64,000 nt of DNA from Candidatus Caccopulliclostridium gallistercoris (GCA_018713725.1 DVOJ01000013.1:1-64000); one strand, 5' to 3'; counted from the stretch's first letter, positions 42,617 to 52,772 are shown. Numbers and translations are program-made. The notes: generated from the letters alone by a model not told the origin.

Positions 42617-43277
42617 AATAAAGCCGTTAAAAGATGAAGAAAAAAGCTTAGAAGAAAGTGAAGCCGCATGCGAATGCGAAGAAGAAAGCTCTGATACTTG
42701 TACTTGCGAAAAGGAAAATCATGAAAATTGCGGTTGCAATAAAGAATATTCAGATTGCAAGCACGAGCATGAACACGAGTGCTCTAAAAATGGCGAGCAC
42801 GAGCATGGCGAACATTGTAAACACAATCATGAGAATTCTCATCACAACACTTCTAAGGAAGAAGAATACTTAAACATGGCGCGTGTGATTCAAGCCGACT
42901 TCGACAATTTTAGAAAAAAGAGTTACGAGCAAATTCTTCAAGCAAGGCAAGAAGGGGAGATCGAAGCAATAGAAGCGTTTTTGCCAGCACTTGATTCTTT
43001 TAACGAAGCTAAAAAGATGATTACAGACGAAAAGATTTTGCAGGGCGTGGAGATGATTGAAAAGAAGATTTTAGAAGCTCTAAAAATGCTTGGAGTAGAA
43101 AAAATTGAGGCGGAAGGCAAGCCGTTTAATCATAATCTTCATAATGCAATTGCGATTACTCACGACAATTCTCTTGATAACGACGTGGTTCAAGCGGAGT
43201 ATCAAGCGGGTTATAAATTCAAGGATAAAGTTATAAGATATTCTCAGGTTATTGTAAATAAAAAGGAGGAAAAATAA
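42606..43277 (+). CDS. grpE: GrpE with Cys/His-rich N-terminal tail
   Basis: 223 residues from the second of two adjacent ATGs (AAGGAGA, 5 nt). The C-terminal 140 residues are a normal GrpE nucleotide-exchange factor for DnaK: coiled coil ([15 protein letters not shown]), [10 protein letters not shown] and the beta domain ending [10 protein letters not shown]. In front is a tail of about 60 residues holding nine Cys and eleven His, with three CxC motifs and [19 protein letters not shown] clusters. GrpE N-termini are usually acidic and disordered; this one looks able to bind metal ions. Confidence 0.93.
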   Translation: MKHRIKPLKDEEKSLEESEAACECEEESSDTCTCEKENHENCGCNKEYSDCKHEHEHECSKNGEHEHGEHCKHNHENSHHNTSKEEEYLNMARVIQADFDNFRKKSYEQILQARQEGEIEAIEAFLPALDSFNEAKKMITDEKILQGVEMIEKKILEALKMLGVEKIEAEGKPFNHNLHNAIAITHDNSLDNDVVQAEYQAGYKFKDKVIRYSQVIVNKKEEK

Positions 43278-43278
43278 T

Positions 43279-45087
43279 ATGGGAAAAATTATAGGAATTG
43301 ACTTAGGAACGACAAACTCTTGCGTAGCCGTTATGGAAGGCGGCAAGGCAACAGTTATACCAAACGCTGAAGGGGATAGAACAACACCTTCCGTTGTGGG
43401 CTTTACAAAAGATGGAGAAAGACTTGTAGGTAAAGTTGCAAAGCGTCAAGCTATAGCAAACCACGAAAACACGGTTACGTCCATTAAAAGAGAAATGGGA
43501 ACAGACCATAAAGTAAAATTAAATGGCAAAGAATACACAGCACCAGAAATTTCTGCTATGATTCTTTCAAAGTTAAAGCAAGATGCAGAAAGCTATCTTG
43601 GCTCTAAGGTAACACAAGCTGTTATCACTGTTCCAGCATACTTTAACGACAGCCAACGTCAAGCTACAAAAGATGCAGGCAGAATTGCAGGACTTGAAGT
43701 TTTAAGAATTATCAACGAACCAACAGCAGCAGCTCTTGCATATGGTCTAGATAAAGGGGAAAACAAAAATCAAAAGATTTTAGTTTACGACCTTGGCGGT
43801 GGTACGTTCGATGTCTCCATTCTAGAAATTGGTGACGGCGTGTTTGAAGTTTTATCTACAAATGGTAATACCCATCTTGGCGGCGACGACTTCGACCAAA
43901 GAATTATAGACCTATTAGTAGACGAATTTAAGAAATCTAACGACATAGACCTTTCAAAAGATAAACTTGCTATGCAAAGATTAAAGGAAGCAGCAGAGAA
44001 AGCTAAAATCGACCTTTCTGCTACGCCAAAAACAACAATAAGCCTTCCATTCATTACAGCTGATGCAAGTGGTCCAAAGCATCTTGAATACGATTTAACA
44101 AGGGCTAAATTCGATAGCATTACAGAAGACCTTGTAAAACAAACATTAACTTGCGTAGAAAATGCTTTAAAAGACGCAAAACTTACTATGAGCGACATAA
44201 ATAAGGTTATCATGGTTGGTGGTTCTACACGTATTCCAGCAGTTTACGACGCAGTTCAAAAACTTACAGGAAAAGAGCCATTTAAAGGTATCAACCCAGA
44301 TGAATGTGTTGCAATTGGTGCAGCAATTCAAGGTGGCGTACTTGGCGGCGAAGTAAAGGACGTTCTTCTTCTAGATGTTACTCCACTTTCACTTGGTATT
44401 GAAACATTAGGCGGCGTATTTACAAAGCTTATTGAAAGAAATACAACTATTCCTACAAAGAAATCTCAAGTGTTCTCAACAGCTCAAGATAACCAACCGG
44501 GCGTAGACATTCACGTACTACAAGGCGAAAGAGAGTTTGCAGCTCAAAACAAAACTCTTGGCAGATTTAGTTTAACAGATATTCCACCAGCTCCAAGAGG
44601 CGTTCCACAAATTGAAGTTACTTTTGATATTGATGCTAACGGCATTGTTCACGTATCTGCAAAAGACCTTGGCACAAATAAGGAGCAATCTATTACAATT
44701 ACGTCTTCTTCAAATATGAGCGAAGCAGACATTGAAAAGGCTGTAAAAGAAGCAGAAGCTCACGCTGAAGAAGATAAGAAACAAAGAGAGCTTATAGATA
44801 CCAAAAACCAAGCTGACAACATGGTATATCAACTAGAAAAGATGCTTAAAGAAAATGGCGACAAGCTTTCACCAGACGACAAAAAGAAACTTGAAGACGC
44901 AATAGCTAAAGCTAAGAAGGACTTTGAAAGCAACGATATTGAAGTTATAAGAAAAGCGCTAGAAGAACTTACAACGTCTTCAAACGAAGTTGTTACAAAA
45001 ATGTATCAAAGTGCACAAAACGCTCAAGGTGCTAACCCAGAACAACCTAAAAAAGACGACGGCGACCCAGAAGTTGTTGTAGACTAA
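43279..45087 (+). CDS. dnaK: Chaperone DnaK (Hsp70)
   Basis: 602 residues. ATPase domain with [13 protein letters not shown] (residues 4-16), [35 protein letters not shown] and [13 protein letters not shown]; linker [19 protein letters not shown]; substrate-binding domain and a helical lid ending in a short acidic tail ([10 protein letters not shown]). AGGAGG precedes the ATG; it follows grpE by 1 bp. Like other Gram-positive DnaKs it lacks the proteobacterial insertion after residue 80. Confidence 0.98.
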   Translation: MGKIIGIDLGTTNSCVAVMEGGKATVIPNAEGDRTTPSVVGFTKDGERLVGKVAKRQAIANHENTVTSIKREMGTDHKVKLNGKEYTAPEISAMILSKLKQDAESYLGSKVTQAVITVPAYFNDSQRQATKDAGRIAGLEVLRIINEPTAAALAYGLDKGENKNQKILVYDLGGGTFDVSILEIGDGVFEVLSTNGNTHLGGDDFDQRIIDLLVDEFKKSNDIDLSKDKLAMQRLKEAAEKAKIDLSATPKTTISLPFITADASGPKHLEYDLTRAKFDSITEDLVKQTLTCVENALKDAKLTMSDINKVIMVGGSTRIPAVYDAVQKLTGKEPFKGINPDECVAIGAAIQGGVLGGEVKDVLLLDVTPLSLGIETLGGVFTKLIERNTTIPTKKSQVFSTAQDNQPGVDIHVLQGEREFAAQNKTLGRFSLTDIPPAPRGVPQIEVTFDIDANGIVHVSAKDLGTNKEQSITITSSSNMSEADIEKAVKEAEAHAEEDKKQRELIDTKNQADNMVYQLEKMLKENGDKLSPDDKKKLEDAIAKAKKDFESNDIEVIRKALEELTTSSNEVVTKMYQSAQNAQGANPEQPKKDDGDPEVVVD

Positions 45088-45121
45088 TTTTTAAGGCTGG
45101 GCTAGCGCCTAGCTTTAAAAA
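45088..45121 (+). other. Intercistronic hairpin between dnaK and dnaJ
   Basis: 15-bp stem with two G.U pairs (45088-45102 with 45107-45121), 4-nt loop, without a T run. It could be a processing or stability element that sets the dnaK to dnaJ ratio. Confidence 0.6.
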
Positions 45122-45142
45122 ATTAGAAAAAAGGAAATAGTT

Positions 45143-46261
45143 ATGGCTGAAAAAGATTATTATAAAGTTTTAGGTGTGGATAAAAAGGCAACGCAAGACG
45201 AGATAAAAAGTGCATACAGAAAGCTTGCCAAACAGTATCACCCCGATATAAACAAAACGCCGGAAGCCCAAGAAAAGTTTAAAGAAATAAACCAGGCTTA
45301 CGAAGTGTTAGGCGACGAAAAGAAAAGGGCGAACTACGACCAATTCGGTTCAGCCGATGGCTTCCAAGGTTTTAATGGCGGCAATGCTGGCGGCGGTTTT
45401 AGTGGCTTTGGTGGTTTTGGCGGCTTTGACGATATATTTGGAGATATTTTCTCAGCCTTTGGCGGCGGCAGAAGAACAAATGTTATGGAACAGGGCGAAG
45501 ACATAAATCTTCAAATGACAATTTCCTTTGAAGAAGCGGTGTTTGGCTGCAAAAAGGATATAAGCATTTCTAGAATAGAGAAATGTGAAGATTGTCATGG
45601 CACAGGCGCTAAAAACGGCACGGAATACACCACGTGTCCAGATTGTAACGGCACTGGTAGAGTTCGTTACACTCAAAACACGCTTTTTGGCACAACTATT
45701 CGAGAAGGCGGCTGTAAAAGATGCGATGCAACGGGCAAAATTATTAAAGAAAAGTGTACGTCTTGTTTAGGAAAAGGCTATAAAAAGGTAAATAAAATAG
45801 TAACCGTTAAAGTACCTGCCGGAATAGACGACGGTCAAGTGCTAAGAATGGCTGGCTATGGTAACGCGCCATACAAAATGGGAGAGAACGGCGACTTAAA
45901 TTTAAAAATTAAAGTTCAGCCACACAAAATATTCACGCGTAACGGCTTCGACGTATCCTTTGACCTATGGCTTCCATTCACCACACTTCTTCTTGGCGGA
46001 AAGGTGGAAATTCCAACCCTAGACGGCAAGAAGACCACGCTAGATATAAAGGAACTCACGCAAACCGGCACGGTTATGAGATTAAAAAATAAGGGTATAA
46101 AGTATTTAAATCGTGACGTATACGGCGATATGTTAGTAACCTTAAAAGCGGAGTTTCCAAAAAGCTTAGATAAAGCCACAAAGGAAGCTTTAAAGTCCAT
46201 ATCAGCGCAGCCAACAAATTCCTATCCAAAGTTTAAAAAGTTTACGGATAGTATAAAGTAA
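45143..46261 (+). CDS. dnaJ: Chaperone DnaJ (Hsp40)
   Basis: 372 residues, type I DnaJ. J domain (residues 4-70) with HPD in KQYHPDINK, Gly/Phe-rich region (about 75-110), four CxxCxGxG zinc-binding repeats ([32 protein letters not shown]) and the C-terminal substrate domains. The third repeat reads CDATG instead of CxGxG. It delivers substrates to DnaK and stimulates its ATPase. AAAGGAA upstream; last gene of the CIRCE operon. Confidence 0.97.
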   Translation: MAEKDYYKVLGVDKKATQDEIKSAYRKLAKQYHPDINKTPEAQEKFKEINQAYEVLGDEKKRANYDQFGSADGFQGFNGGNAGGGFSGFGGFGGFDDIFGDIFSAFGGGRRTNVMEQGEDINLQMTISFEEAVFGCKKDISISRIEKCEDCHGTGAKNGTEYTTCPDCNGTGRVRYTQNTLFGTTIREGGCKRCDATGKIIKEKCTSCLGKGYKKVNKIVTVKVPAGIDDGQVLRMAGYGNAPYKMGENGDLNLKIKVQPHKIFTRNGFDVSFDLWLPFTTLLLGGKVEIPTLDGKKTTLDIKELTQTGTVMRLKNKGIKYLNRDVYGDMLVTLKAEFPKSLDKATKEALKSISAQPTNSYPKFKKFTDSIK

Positions 46262-46290
46262 AAAAGTTTGAATTTCTTAAAAATATAGAT

Positions 46291-46323
46291 AAAACTAAAT
46301 GGAAAATCTATTTAGTTTTTTTA
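46291..46323 (+). terminator. Terminator of the hrcA operon
   Basis: 10-bp stem (46291-46300 with 46310-46319), 9-nt loop, T run. Confidence 0.8.
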
Positions 46324-46414
46324 AAATATTGTATAAGATATTTAAAATTTTTGATAAATTAATTTGTTTTTTTTTCAAAAAAAGGTTATAATTTAAATTA
46401 AGGATAAATAATTT

Positions 46415-47860
46415 ATGGAAAAAAGATTTAAATTAATTTTTTTAGCTATATTTATTTGTTTTTCTTTTAGCTTACTTATAGTAGGTGTTTTTTCAGTTAC
46501 TAATTTAACCTTTTCTGTATCAAGTAGTTTAAATTATGAACAGCCTAAACCTGAAGATTATTTTACTTATTCCAATGGTGTTATCACTGGATTATCAGAT
46601 ATTTATAAAAGTTTAGATAATAAGCCGGAAACACTTGTTATTCCTTCAACGCTTTCGGATGGTACAAAAATTACTAGTATTTCAGGTGTAACTAGCTCAG
46701 AATCTCTTTTTGAAGGGTTATCTTCTACTAATATTGAAATCGAAGAAGGTATTACATCCATAGGGGATAATGCTTTTATGGGTTGTGATAGTATTGTTAG
46801 TGTAACTTTACCAGAAAGTTTAACTTACCTAGGTAGCTCTGCATTTAAGTTGTGTTCTTCTTTAACAAATATAAATATTCCATTTAAAATTCAAAATTTA
46901 GAAAGTACATTTAGAGAATGTTCCAATTTATCTTCTGTTAGTCTTACTAATAACAGTGAATTAAACACAATAGGAGATTACACATTTTATAAATGTGCTA
47001 TAACATCAATAACCATTCCAAGTTCTGTTACTTCAATTGGCAGTTATGCTTTTAGAGAATGTGAAAGTTTAACCAATCTTCAGTTTCAAGAAAATTCAAA
47101 ATTGAAAACATTAGGTGAATATTCATTTGCTCATACTTCTTTTTCTAATATTGATTTACCTAACAGTATTATTTCAATTGGTGAAAGTGCATTTCGAGCT
47201 TGTGAAAACTTAACATCTATTATAATTCCAGATGGTATAGAAACTATTGAAAGTTCAGTTTTTTATTATTGCAAAGCATTAAAATCGGTCGAATTGCCTA
47301 ATAGTTTACAATCTATAGGTGACCATGCTTTTGGATATTGTGATTCACTTAATACTATAGATTTACCCAATTCTTTAACTTTTATAGATTATCAAGCTTT
47401 TGAAAAATGTGCAACATTAATTGCTATTACTATTCCAAAATCAGTAACACAAATGAGTAATTTTGTGTTTACGGATTGTACTGCTTTAGAAAGTGTAAAT
47501 TTTGAAAATGGCAGTCTTTTAGAAACTTTAGGAAATGCTGTTTTTTCTGATTGTAAAATTTTAGCAAAAATAAATTTTGAAGATTTGAGGAACTTAGAAA
47601 GTATTGGACATTCAGTTTTTATGAGATGTAGTGCACTTATTTCTATAACATTACCATCCAATTTACAAAGTATAGGTAATAATGCATTTTTTGGTTGCAC
47701 TAAGCTTGTAGATATATATTTTGAAGATCCATTAAATTGGCAGATCTCAGAAACAGAAGAGTTTTCCGGCAAAGTTCCAGATGTTGACCTCACAGATTCT
47801 AAAGCTACAGCGCAATATCTAAGATATCAATATGACTATAATTGGAAAAAGATAGTGTAA
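46415..47860 (+). CDS. BspA-like LRR surface protein (module member C)
   Basis: 481 residues. Signal-type N-terminus (FKLIFLAIFICFSFSLLIVGVFSVT) followed by SVSSSLNY, matching the openings of the proteins at 7162 and 38926, but without their 200-residue module. From residue 50 on it is LRR_5 repeats, about 16 units, more diverged at DNA level than those at 39769. AAGGA precedes the ATG, and a TATAAT lies about 25 bp upstream. No C-terminal anchor. Exported, function unknown. Confidence 0.85.
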   Translation: MEKRFKLIFLAIFICFSFSLLIVGVFSVTNLTFSVSSSLNYEQPKPEDYFTYSNGVITGLSDIYKSLDNKPETLVIPSTLSDGTKITSISGVTSSESLFEGLSSTNIEIEEGITSIGDNAFMGCDSIVSVTLPESLTYLGSSAFKLCSSLTNINIPFKIQNLESTFRECSNLSSVSLTNNSELNTIGDYTFYKCAITSITIPSSVTSIGSYAFRECESLTNLQFQENSKLKTLGEYSFAHTSFSNIDLPNSIISIGESAFRACENLTSIIIPDGIETIESSVFYYCKALKSVELPNSLQSIGDHAFGYCDSLNTIDLPNSLTFIDYQAFEKCATLIAITIPKSVTQMSNFVFTDCTALESVNFENGSLLETLGNAVFSDCKILAKINFEDLRNLESIGHSVFMRCSALISITLPSNLQSIGNNAFFGCTKLVDIYFEDPLNWQISETEEFSGKVPDVDLTDSKATAQYLRYQYDYNWKKIV

Positions 47861-47868
47861 GATTAATT

Positions 47869-47895
47869 AAGAACTTTACTACATAAAGTTCTTTT
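47869..47895 (+). terminator. Terminator of LRR protein C
   Basis: 10-bp stem (47869-47878 with 47884-47893), 5-nt loop, T run. Confidence 0.8.
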
Positions 47896-47920
47896 TTTAC
47901 TTTTAAATTTTTTTAATTTA

Positions 47921-47929
47921 TGCTAAAAT
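47921..47929 (+). promoter_or_regulatory. engB extended -10, leaderless type
   Basis: TGC-TAAAAT; the expected +1 (47936) is the A of the ATG. No ribosome site exists upstream and the -35 is poor, as usual with extended -10 promoters. Confidence 0.65.
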
Positions 47930-47935
47930 ATTTTC

Positions 47936-48511
47936 ATGATTATTAAAAATGCAAAATATGTTACAAGCGCGGTAAAGGAAAGTGATTTTTTAATGGACTT
48001 TCCTGAAATTTGTTTTGTTGGTAGAAGTAACGTGGGTAAAAGCTCACTTATTAATATGTTAGTAGGAAGTAAAGGGCTTGCTAAATCTTCAAGCACGCCC
48101 GGGCTTACTAAAATGGTAAATTATTTTTTAATTAATAACGAGCTTTATTTTGTAGACCTTCCGGGCTACGGCTATTCTAAAACGGGCAAAAAACATACCG
48201 AGCTTTGGAGTACACTACTTGAAAACTATCTTTTAAGTTCTGAAAATTTAAAAATGGTGTTCATGCTTGTGGATATCAGGCACGAGCCAACTGAGCTAGA
48301 TAAACTTATGCATAGGTTTTTATTTTACCATAACATTCCGCATAAAGTTATTGCAACAAAGGCGGATAAAATAGCTAAAAGTAAAATTTTTAATGCTAGA
48401 AATGAAATAGCCAAAGCGCTTTCTTTGGGCGTTGCCGACGTGCTCGCGGTGTCAAATTTAGGTTACGGCAAGGAAAACGTGCTAGATATCGTTGAAAACA
48501 TAATAAAATAA
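47936..48511 (+). CDS. engB: Ribosome-biogenesis GTPase EngB (YsxC)
   Basis: 191 residues, TrmE-Era-like GTPase for 50S assembly. G1 GRSNVGKSS (about residues 31-39), G2 region SSSTPGLTK, G3 DLPGYGYSK, G4 TKAD and a G5-like AVSN. It has no ribosome site and likely initiates on a leaderless transcript. nth and obgE follow on the same strand. Confidence 0.95.
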   Translation: MIIKNAKYVTSAVKESDFLMDFPEICFVGRSNVGKSSLINMLVGSKGLAKSSSTPGLTKMVNYFLINNELYFVDLPGYGYSKTGKKHTELWSTLLENYLLSSENLKMVFMLVDIRHEPTELDKLMHRFLFYHNIPHKVIATKADKIAKSKIFNARNEIAKALSLGVADVLAVSNLGYGKENVLDIVENIIK

Positions 48512-48540
48512 TTGAATAAATTTTAAAGTTATGTTAAAAT
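48512..48540 (+). promoter_or_regulatory. nth promoter, leaderless type
   Basis: TTGAAT (48512-48517), 17-bp spacer with TGT before TAAAAT (48535-48540). Expected +1 is 48547, exactly the ATG. Confidence 0.75.
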
Positions 48541-48546
48541 GCTAAC

Positions 48547-49167
48547 ATGGATACAGAAAAGGTTTTAAATTATTTAGAAGAGTTATTTTCAGAACCGGCT
48601 TGCGAGCTAAAATTCAATTCTAGGTTTGAACTTTTGGTATCGGTAATACTTTCCGCGCAGTGCACAGATAAGCGTGTGAATATGGTTACAAAAGAGCTTT
48701 TTAAAAAATATAGCACCCCCAAAGATTTTGCTAATTTAAAGCAAGAAGAACTTGAAAAAGAAATAAAATCTTGTGGATTTTACCATAATAAAGCAAAGAA
48801 TATTATCTCTTGTAGCAAGGATATTTTAGAGCGCTTTAACGGCAAAGTTCCGGGGAATATAGACGACCTAATGACGCTAGCAGGCGTGGGGAAAAAGACG
48901 GCAAATGTTGTGTATTCCGTTGGTTTTGGCGGCGATGCAATAGCTGTGGATACTCATGTTTTTAGAGTGTCAAACAGGCTTGGCGTACATAGTAAAAACC
49001 CGCTCGATTGCGAAAAAAAGCTTGAAGAAATTATTCCAAAGGATAAGTGGTCTAAGGTTCATCATCAACTTGTGTTATTTGGAAGGTATATGTGTAAGGC
49101 AATAAAACCCAATTGCAAGGAGTGTGAACTTACAGGCATTTGTGAATACTATAACGAAAGGAAGTAA
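48547..49167 (+). CDS. nth: Endonuclease III
   Basis: 206-residue DNA glycosylase/AP lyase for oxidised pyrimidines. Helix-hairpin-helix LAGVGKKTANVV with the catalytic Lys in it, the catalytic Asp in VDTHVFRVSNR, and the C-terminal 4Fe-4S loop C-x6-C-x2-C-x5-C. No Shine-Dalgarno; leaderless transcript predicted. obgE starts 2 bp after its stop, using AAAGGAAG inside the nth 3' end. Confidence 0.96.
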   Translation: MDTEKVLNYLEELFSEPACELKFNSRFELLVSVILSAQCTDKRVNMVTKELFKKYSTPKDFANLKQEELEKEIKSCGFYHNKAKNIISCSKDILERFNGKVPGNIDDLMTLAGVGKKTANVVYSVGFGGDAIAVDTHVFRVSNRLGVHSKNPLDCEKKLEEIIPKDKWSKVHHQLVLFGRYMCKAIKPNCKECELTGICEYYNERK

Positions 49168-49169
49168 AT

Positions 49170-50453
49170 ATGTTTTTAGATAAGGTTACTATTACTATAA
49201 AGGCAGGCGACGGCGGCAAAGGTGCGGTGTCGTTTTATCGCAGTGCGTTAACGGCAAAAGGTGGGCCGGACGGTGGCGATGGCGGCAAGGGCGGCGATGT
49301 TGTTTTTAAAGTGGATTCCGGAATGAACACGCTTTACTCTTTCAGCTTTAAAAAGAAGTTCGTTGCAGAAAACGGCACAGACGGCGGCAAAACTAACAAA
49401 ACAGGAAAAGACGGCAATGACGTTGTTATTTTAGTTCCTGCCGGCACGGTTATTTACGACGCGGAGTCGGGCAAAGTTATAGCAGATTTAAGAGATGAAA
49501 ATCAAACTTTTATAGCCTTAAAAGGCGGTAAGGGCGGCAAAGGTAACGCATTTTTTGCAACGCCTACAAGGCAAGCGCCACATTTTTCTCAGGAAGGGGA
49601 AAAGTGTAAGTTTAGGAAGGTGGTTTTAGAGTTAAAAACAATAGCTGACGTTGGGCTTATAGGCTATCCAAATGTTGGAAAATCTACGCTTTTATCTGTA
49701 ATATCTAATGCAAAGCCCAAAATTGCAGACTATGCTTTTACAACGCTGTTTCCAAATTTAGGCGTAGTGGATTACTACGGCAACACCTTTGTTGTGGCAG
49801 ATATCCCGGGGCTTATTGAAGGCGCGAGCGAAGGCGTAGGGCTTGGTCATGAGTTTTTAAAACACGCTGAGCGCGTAAGATTAATTCTTCATTTAATTGA
49901 TATATCTGAAAGTGAAGGGAGAAGTGCGTTTAAAGACTTTATTACCATAAATGAAGAACTTAAAAAATATAGCCAAAAACTTTACGCTGTACCGCAGATT
50001 ATAGTGTTATCTAAATGCGACCTTTTAAGTGAAGAGAGTTTAGCTGAAAAGGTAAAAGCTTTTGAAAATGAGTGCAAAAAGAATAATATAAACTATCCAA
50101 TTATAAAAATATCGTCCGTTACAAATTCCGGTTTAGACGAGCTTAAAAAACAAGTTTACGAAAAGTTAAAAACTCTTCCAAAATCTGAGCCAATAGACAT
50201 TGAAGAATACGAGTTTGATAAGCGCGATAAAACTAGCCTTATAATTTCGCGTAACGACGACGGCAGCTTTAACGTAACCGGCGGGCTTATAGATAACATG
50301 ATTAGGGGAGTTGTGCTTTCCGACGAAGTTAGCTTTGCGTATTTCCAAAAACGTTTAAAAGAAGACGGAATAATAGATAAGCTTAAAGAGCGCGGTTTAA
50401 AAGAAGGCGACACCGTTCATATTAAAGATATCACCTTTGAATATTTAGATTAA
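49170..50453 (+). CDS. obgE: GTPase Obg
   Basis: 427 residues. Gly-rich Obg domain (residues 1-155, GGDGGKGGDV and GGKGGKGNAFF), G domain with GYPNVGKST, DIPGLIEGA and LSKCD, and a C-terminal OCT domain (about 340-427). It acts in 50S assembly and stress control. The 3' end overlaps the minus-strand gene by 4 bp; no terminator is visible between the convergent pair. Confidence 0.97.
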   Translation: MFLDKVTITIKAGDGGKGAVSFYRSALTAKGGPDGGDGGKGGDVVFKVDSGMNTLYSFSFKKKFVAENGTDGGKTNKTGKDGNDVVILVPAGTVIYDAESGKVIADLRDENQTFIALKGGKGGKGNAFFATPTRQAPHFSQEGEKCKFRKVVLELKTIADVGLIGYPNVGKSTLLSVISNAKPKIADYAFTTLFPNLGVVDYYGNTFVVADIPGLIEGASEGVGLGHEFLKHAERVRLILHLIDISESEGRSAFKDFITINEELKKYSQKLYAVPQIIVLSKCDLLSEESLAEKVKAFENECKKNNINYPIIKISSVTNSGLDELKKQVYEKLKTLPKSEPIDIEEYEFDKRDKTSLIISRNDDGSFNVTGGLIDNMIRGVVLSDEVSFAYFQKRLKEDGIIDKLKERGLKEGDTVHIKDITFEYLD

Positions 50454-51247
50454 TCTAAAATATTATCTTCAATTTTTTTATTAAATTTTGGGTTAATAAA
50501 TGAAAATAGTGATAAAATTAGTAAAATTGAACTAAAAATTAAATAATAAATATTATATTTTACAATAAAACTAGAAAATAAAAGAATTATTGAGGCTATA
50601 AAATAGCCCTTAGTTCTTTTTTTATTTAAGCTATATTCTACAAGGCTTTTAAAGGAATTTTTAGACGTTTTTATAATAAATTCTTGTGGAAAATAATTAT
50701 ATTCTTTAAATAATTTTTCATAAGTTTGATATTTATCTAAAATAATTATTTTTATATCTAATTTATCCTTAATTTTAAGTACATTTGCGTTTATTTTATT
50801 TACACATATAACTAGTTTATTTGCATTTAATTTTTTCGCGCTATTATAGGTTAAAATTAAATCTTCTGTGTTAAATTCTTCAAATTTGTAATAAGGATAT
50901 AATAGCACTTTATTTTCATGTAAGTAAATGTAGTTTGCATATTTTTTTGCTTTATGTCTTTTACTAGCTAGGTTATAAAAAAAGTTAACAGTGTAGGCTT
51001 TATTTGAAAAAATAAACTTATTGCAGTAGTTATCTGCCTTTTCAAGTTCGCTGTTTTTAAGGTTTAGCTTTTTATTTTTGTTATAAAAAATTAAGCTAAT
51101 AAGCGCGTCTACTAAAAGTGTAATAAACGCAGTAACTACAAGAGAAATGGTTAAGTCTTCAATAAAATATCTACACCAAATAAGTGCTATAATAAAAATT
51201 AAAAACAGCCTAAATAGTTTACTTAAAGCTTTAAAAAACGTTCTCAT
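50450..51247 (-). CDS. Membrane protein with cytoplasmic central domain, 265 aa, unknown
   Basis: Two N-terminal helices (about 10-55), a soluble middle (about 70-205) and two C-terminal helices (about 215-255). The middle has YIYLHENKVLLYPYYKF, TYNSAKKLNANKLVICVN and KIIILDKYQTYEKLF, an alternating helix-strand pattern faintly like a restriction-endonuclease fold, but catalytic residues cannot be assigned. No ribosome site of note. Strong A/T codon bias. Function unknown. Confidence 0.6.
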   Translation of the reverse strand: MRTFFKALSKLFRLFLIFIIALIWCRYFIEDLTISLVVTAFITLLVDALISLIFYNKNKKLNLKNSELEKADNYCNKFIFSNKAYTVNFFYNLASKRHKAKKYANYIYLHENKVLLYPYYKFEEFNTEDLILTYNSAKKLNANKLVICVNKINANVLKIKDKLDIKIIILDKYQTYEKLFKEYNYFPQEFIIKTSKNSFKSLVEYSLNKKRTKGYFIASIILLFSSFIVKYNIYYLIFSSILLILSLFSFINPKFNKKIEDNILD

Positions 51248-51330
51248 GTGTAAATTATAGACACTATTTTATTTGTTTATTCTGTTGACTATACGCATAT
51301 AAAATGGTAAAATAATAAAAGAGGTGTAAT

Positions 51331-51717
51331 TTGGAAAACTTAGAGATTGTTAAAAATTTAGTTGATATTTTAGAGGGGCTAAAAGCAAAAAACGTAGAAG
51401 CTCTTGATATAAGCCAAAAAAGTAGAGATATAAAGGTTTTAATTATAGCTTCGTTTAAAACAGAAGACGAAGTAAAGCTTGCAGCTAGCAGTTTTATAGA
51501 GCAAGCAAAAGCGCTAAATTTAGAACTTGTTCATAAGGATGGGCTCACAAAAGGGCAGTGGGTTGTTTTAGACTATGGCGAGATTTTAATTGAAATTTTC
51601 CACGAACCGCTAAGGGAAAAATATAACTTAGAAAAGCTTTGGAAAGATGGGAAAAATAAGCTTTTTGAACAGGTTAAAGTTAAAGCTAAAAAGCTGGCAA
51701 AATCTGCTAAAAAGTGA
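51331..51717 (+). CDS. rsfS: Ribosome silencing factor RsfS
   Basis: 128 residues, Iojap/RsfS family. DISQKSRDIKVLIIASFKTEDEVKLAASSFIEQ, GQWVVLDYGEILIEIFHEPLREKYNLEKLW is the C-terminal signature. It binds uL14 and blocks subunit joining in starvation. It starts at TTG behind AGAGGTG. It is here without its usual neighbour nadD. The basic C-terminus (KVKAKKLAKSAKK) is longer than usual. Confidence 0.93.
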   Translation: MENLEIVKNLVDILEGLKAKNVEALDISQKSRDIKVLIIASFKTEDEVKLAASSFIEQAKALNLELVHKDGLTKGQWVVLDYGEILIEIFHEPLREKYNLEKLWKDGKNKLFEQVKVKAKKLAKSAKK

Positions 51718-51737
51718 TAATAATTTCGTAAAGGCTA

Positions 51738-51765
51738 TTGACAAAATCTGAATTTATGGTATTAT
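51738..51765 (+). promoter_or_regulatory. Promoter of 324-aa membrane-anchored gene
   Basis: TTGACA (51738-51743), 16-bp spacer, TATTAT (51760-51765); the leader ends in GGAGGG. Confidence 0.6.
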
Positions 51766-51787
51766 ATAGATAAAGATTGGAGGGAAT

Positions 51788-52762
51788 ATGACAACAACCA
51801 TATTACTAATATTAAACTTAGCTGTATATTTTAGTATAGTTGGCATTGTAACTGCGGAAGAAGTTATCAGGCGTAAAGTTGTTAGAAATAAGGGGCTTTC
51901 TAATAAACAGAAAAAAGATATTGAAGCAATAGAAGGCTATGATAAAGCTAAGCAACAAAATAAAAATAAGGCAATGCTTAAAAACCAAAAGAAGCTTAAT
52001 AGCAGAAAGTTTAGATATAAGTTTGCAAAGCATATTTTAAAAGCTGCTAAGAAAAAGCGTTTTGTTTTCAACAGGCATTACACAATTTCAGATTTAACTA
52101 CAAAAGATTCAAGAAAAGTTAAAGACCTTAGAAAGATATCTTTAAACGAAGCTTACGCTAACTACTTTGAATTAAAGTCTGAACTAAAAGAAGGCAGGAA
52201 GTCAAAAAAATATTCTAAAAAAGCAACGCAATATAAAGAAAAAGCTCAGGAAATATCTTCAAAGTATCCAAAAGAGCAAAAGAACATTGGCTTCTATGAA
52301 AGGACAATAGAGCTTCCAGATGGCGAAACACACATAGACCATAGAACACAAATAAACTGCCATAGCCAAGTTGGTATGGATAAGTTCAAAGGATATGTTC
52401 AAGAAAACTATTCCGAGCCAAAACATCACAGACCTACAATAGTTGAAATGAACTTTAATGGCGTTAATAAAACTTCTGTTGCAAGCCCAAGCGAAGAGTG
52501 CTTAGAATATGGTAAAATAATGCTTATGAAAGAAGCGTTAGAACTTGCAAGTTCTAGCGACTACGCAGCTTCCGTATTTCCAATAAGGGTTATGCAAGCA
52601 GATACAAAAGCCGGCAAAACAAATGAAGGTAGAATTAAGGCAGTTGAAATAGCAAGATATGAAGATGCTAGCCAATTAGAAATGGCAATCAACGACGCAC
52701 AAATGGCTTTTTACAATAAATATTTAAAAAATAAAGAAACTGAAACAACACAAGATATGTAA
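51788..52762 (+). CDS. Membrane-anchored basic protein, 324 aa, unknown
   Basis: N-terminal helix (residues 3-22), then a very basic stretch (about 28-100), a possible coiled coil (about 120-160) and a C-terminal domain with FYERTIELPDGETHIDHRTQINCHSQ, HHRPTIVEMNF and a helical end. Strong GGAGGG ribosome site. No family recognised. The cluster of His/Asp/Cys near residues 185-198 could bind metal. Monocistronic with its own promoter and terminator. Confidence 0.7.
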   Translation: MTTTILLILNLAVYFSIVGIVTAEEVIRRKVVRNKGLSNKQKKDIEAIEGYDKAKQQNKNKAMLKNQKKLNSRKFRYKFAKHILKAAKKKRFVFNRHYTISDLTTKDSRKVKDLRKISLNEAYANYFELKSELKEGRKSKKYSKKATQYKEKAQEISSKYPKEQKNIGFYERTIELPDGETHIDHRTQINCHSQVGMDKFKGYVQENYSEPKHHRPTIVEMNFNGVNKTSVASPSEECLEYGKIMLMKEALELASSSDYAASVFPIRVMQADTKAGKTNEGRIKAVEIARYEDASQLEMAINDAQMAFYNKYLKNKETETTQDM

Positions 52763-52772
52763 TAAATTTAGT

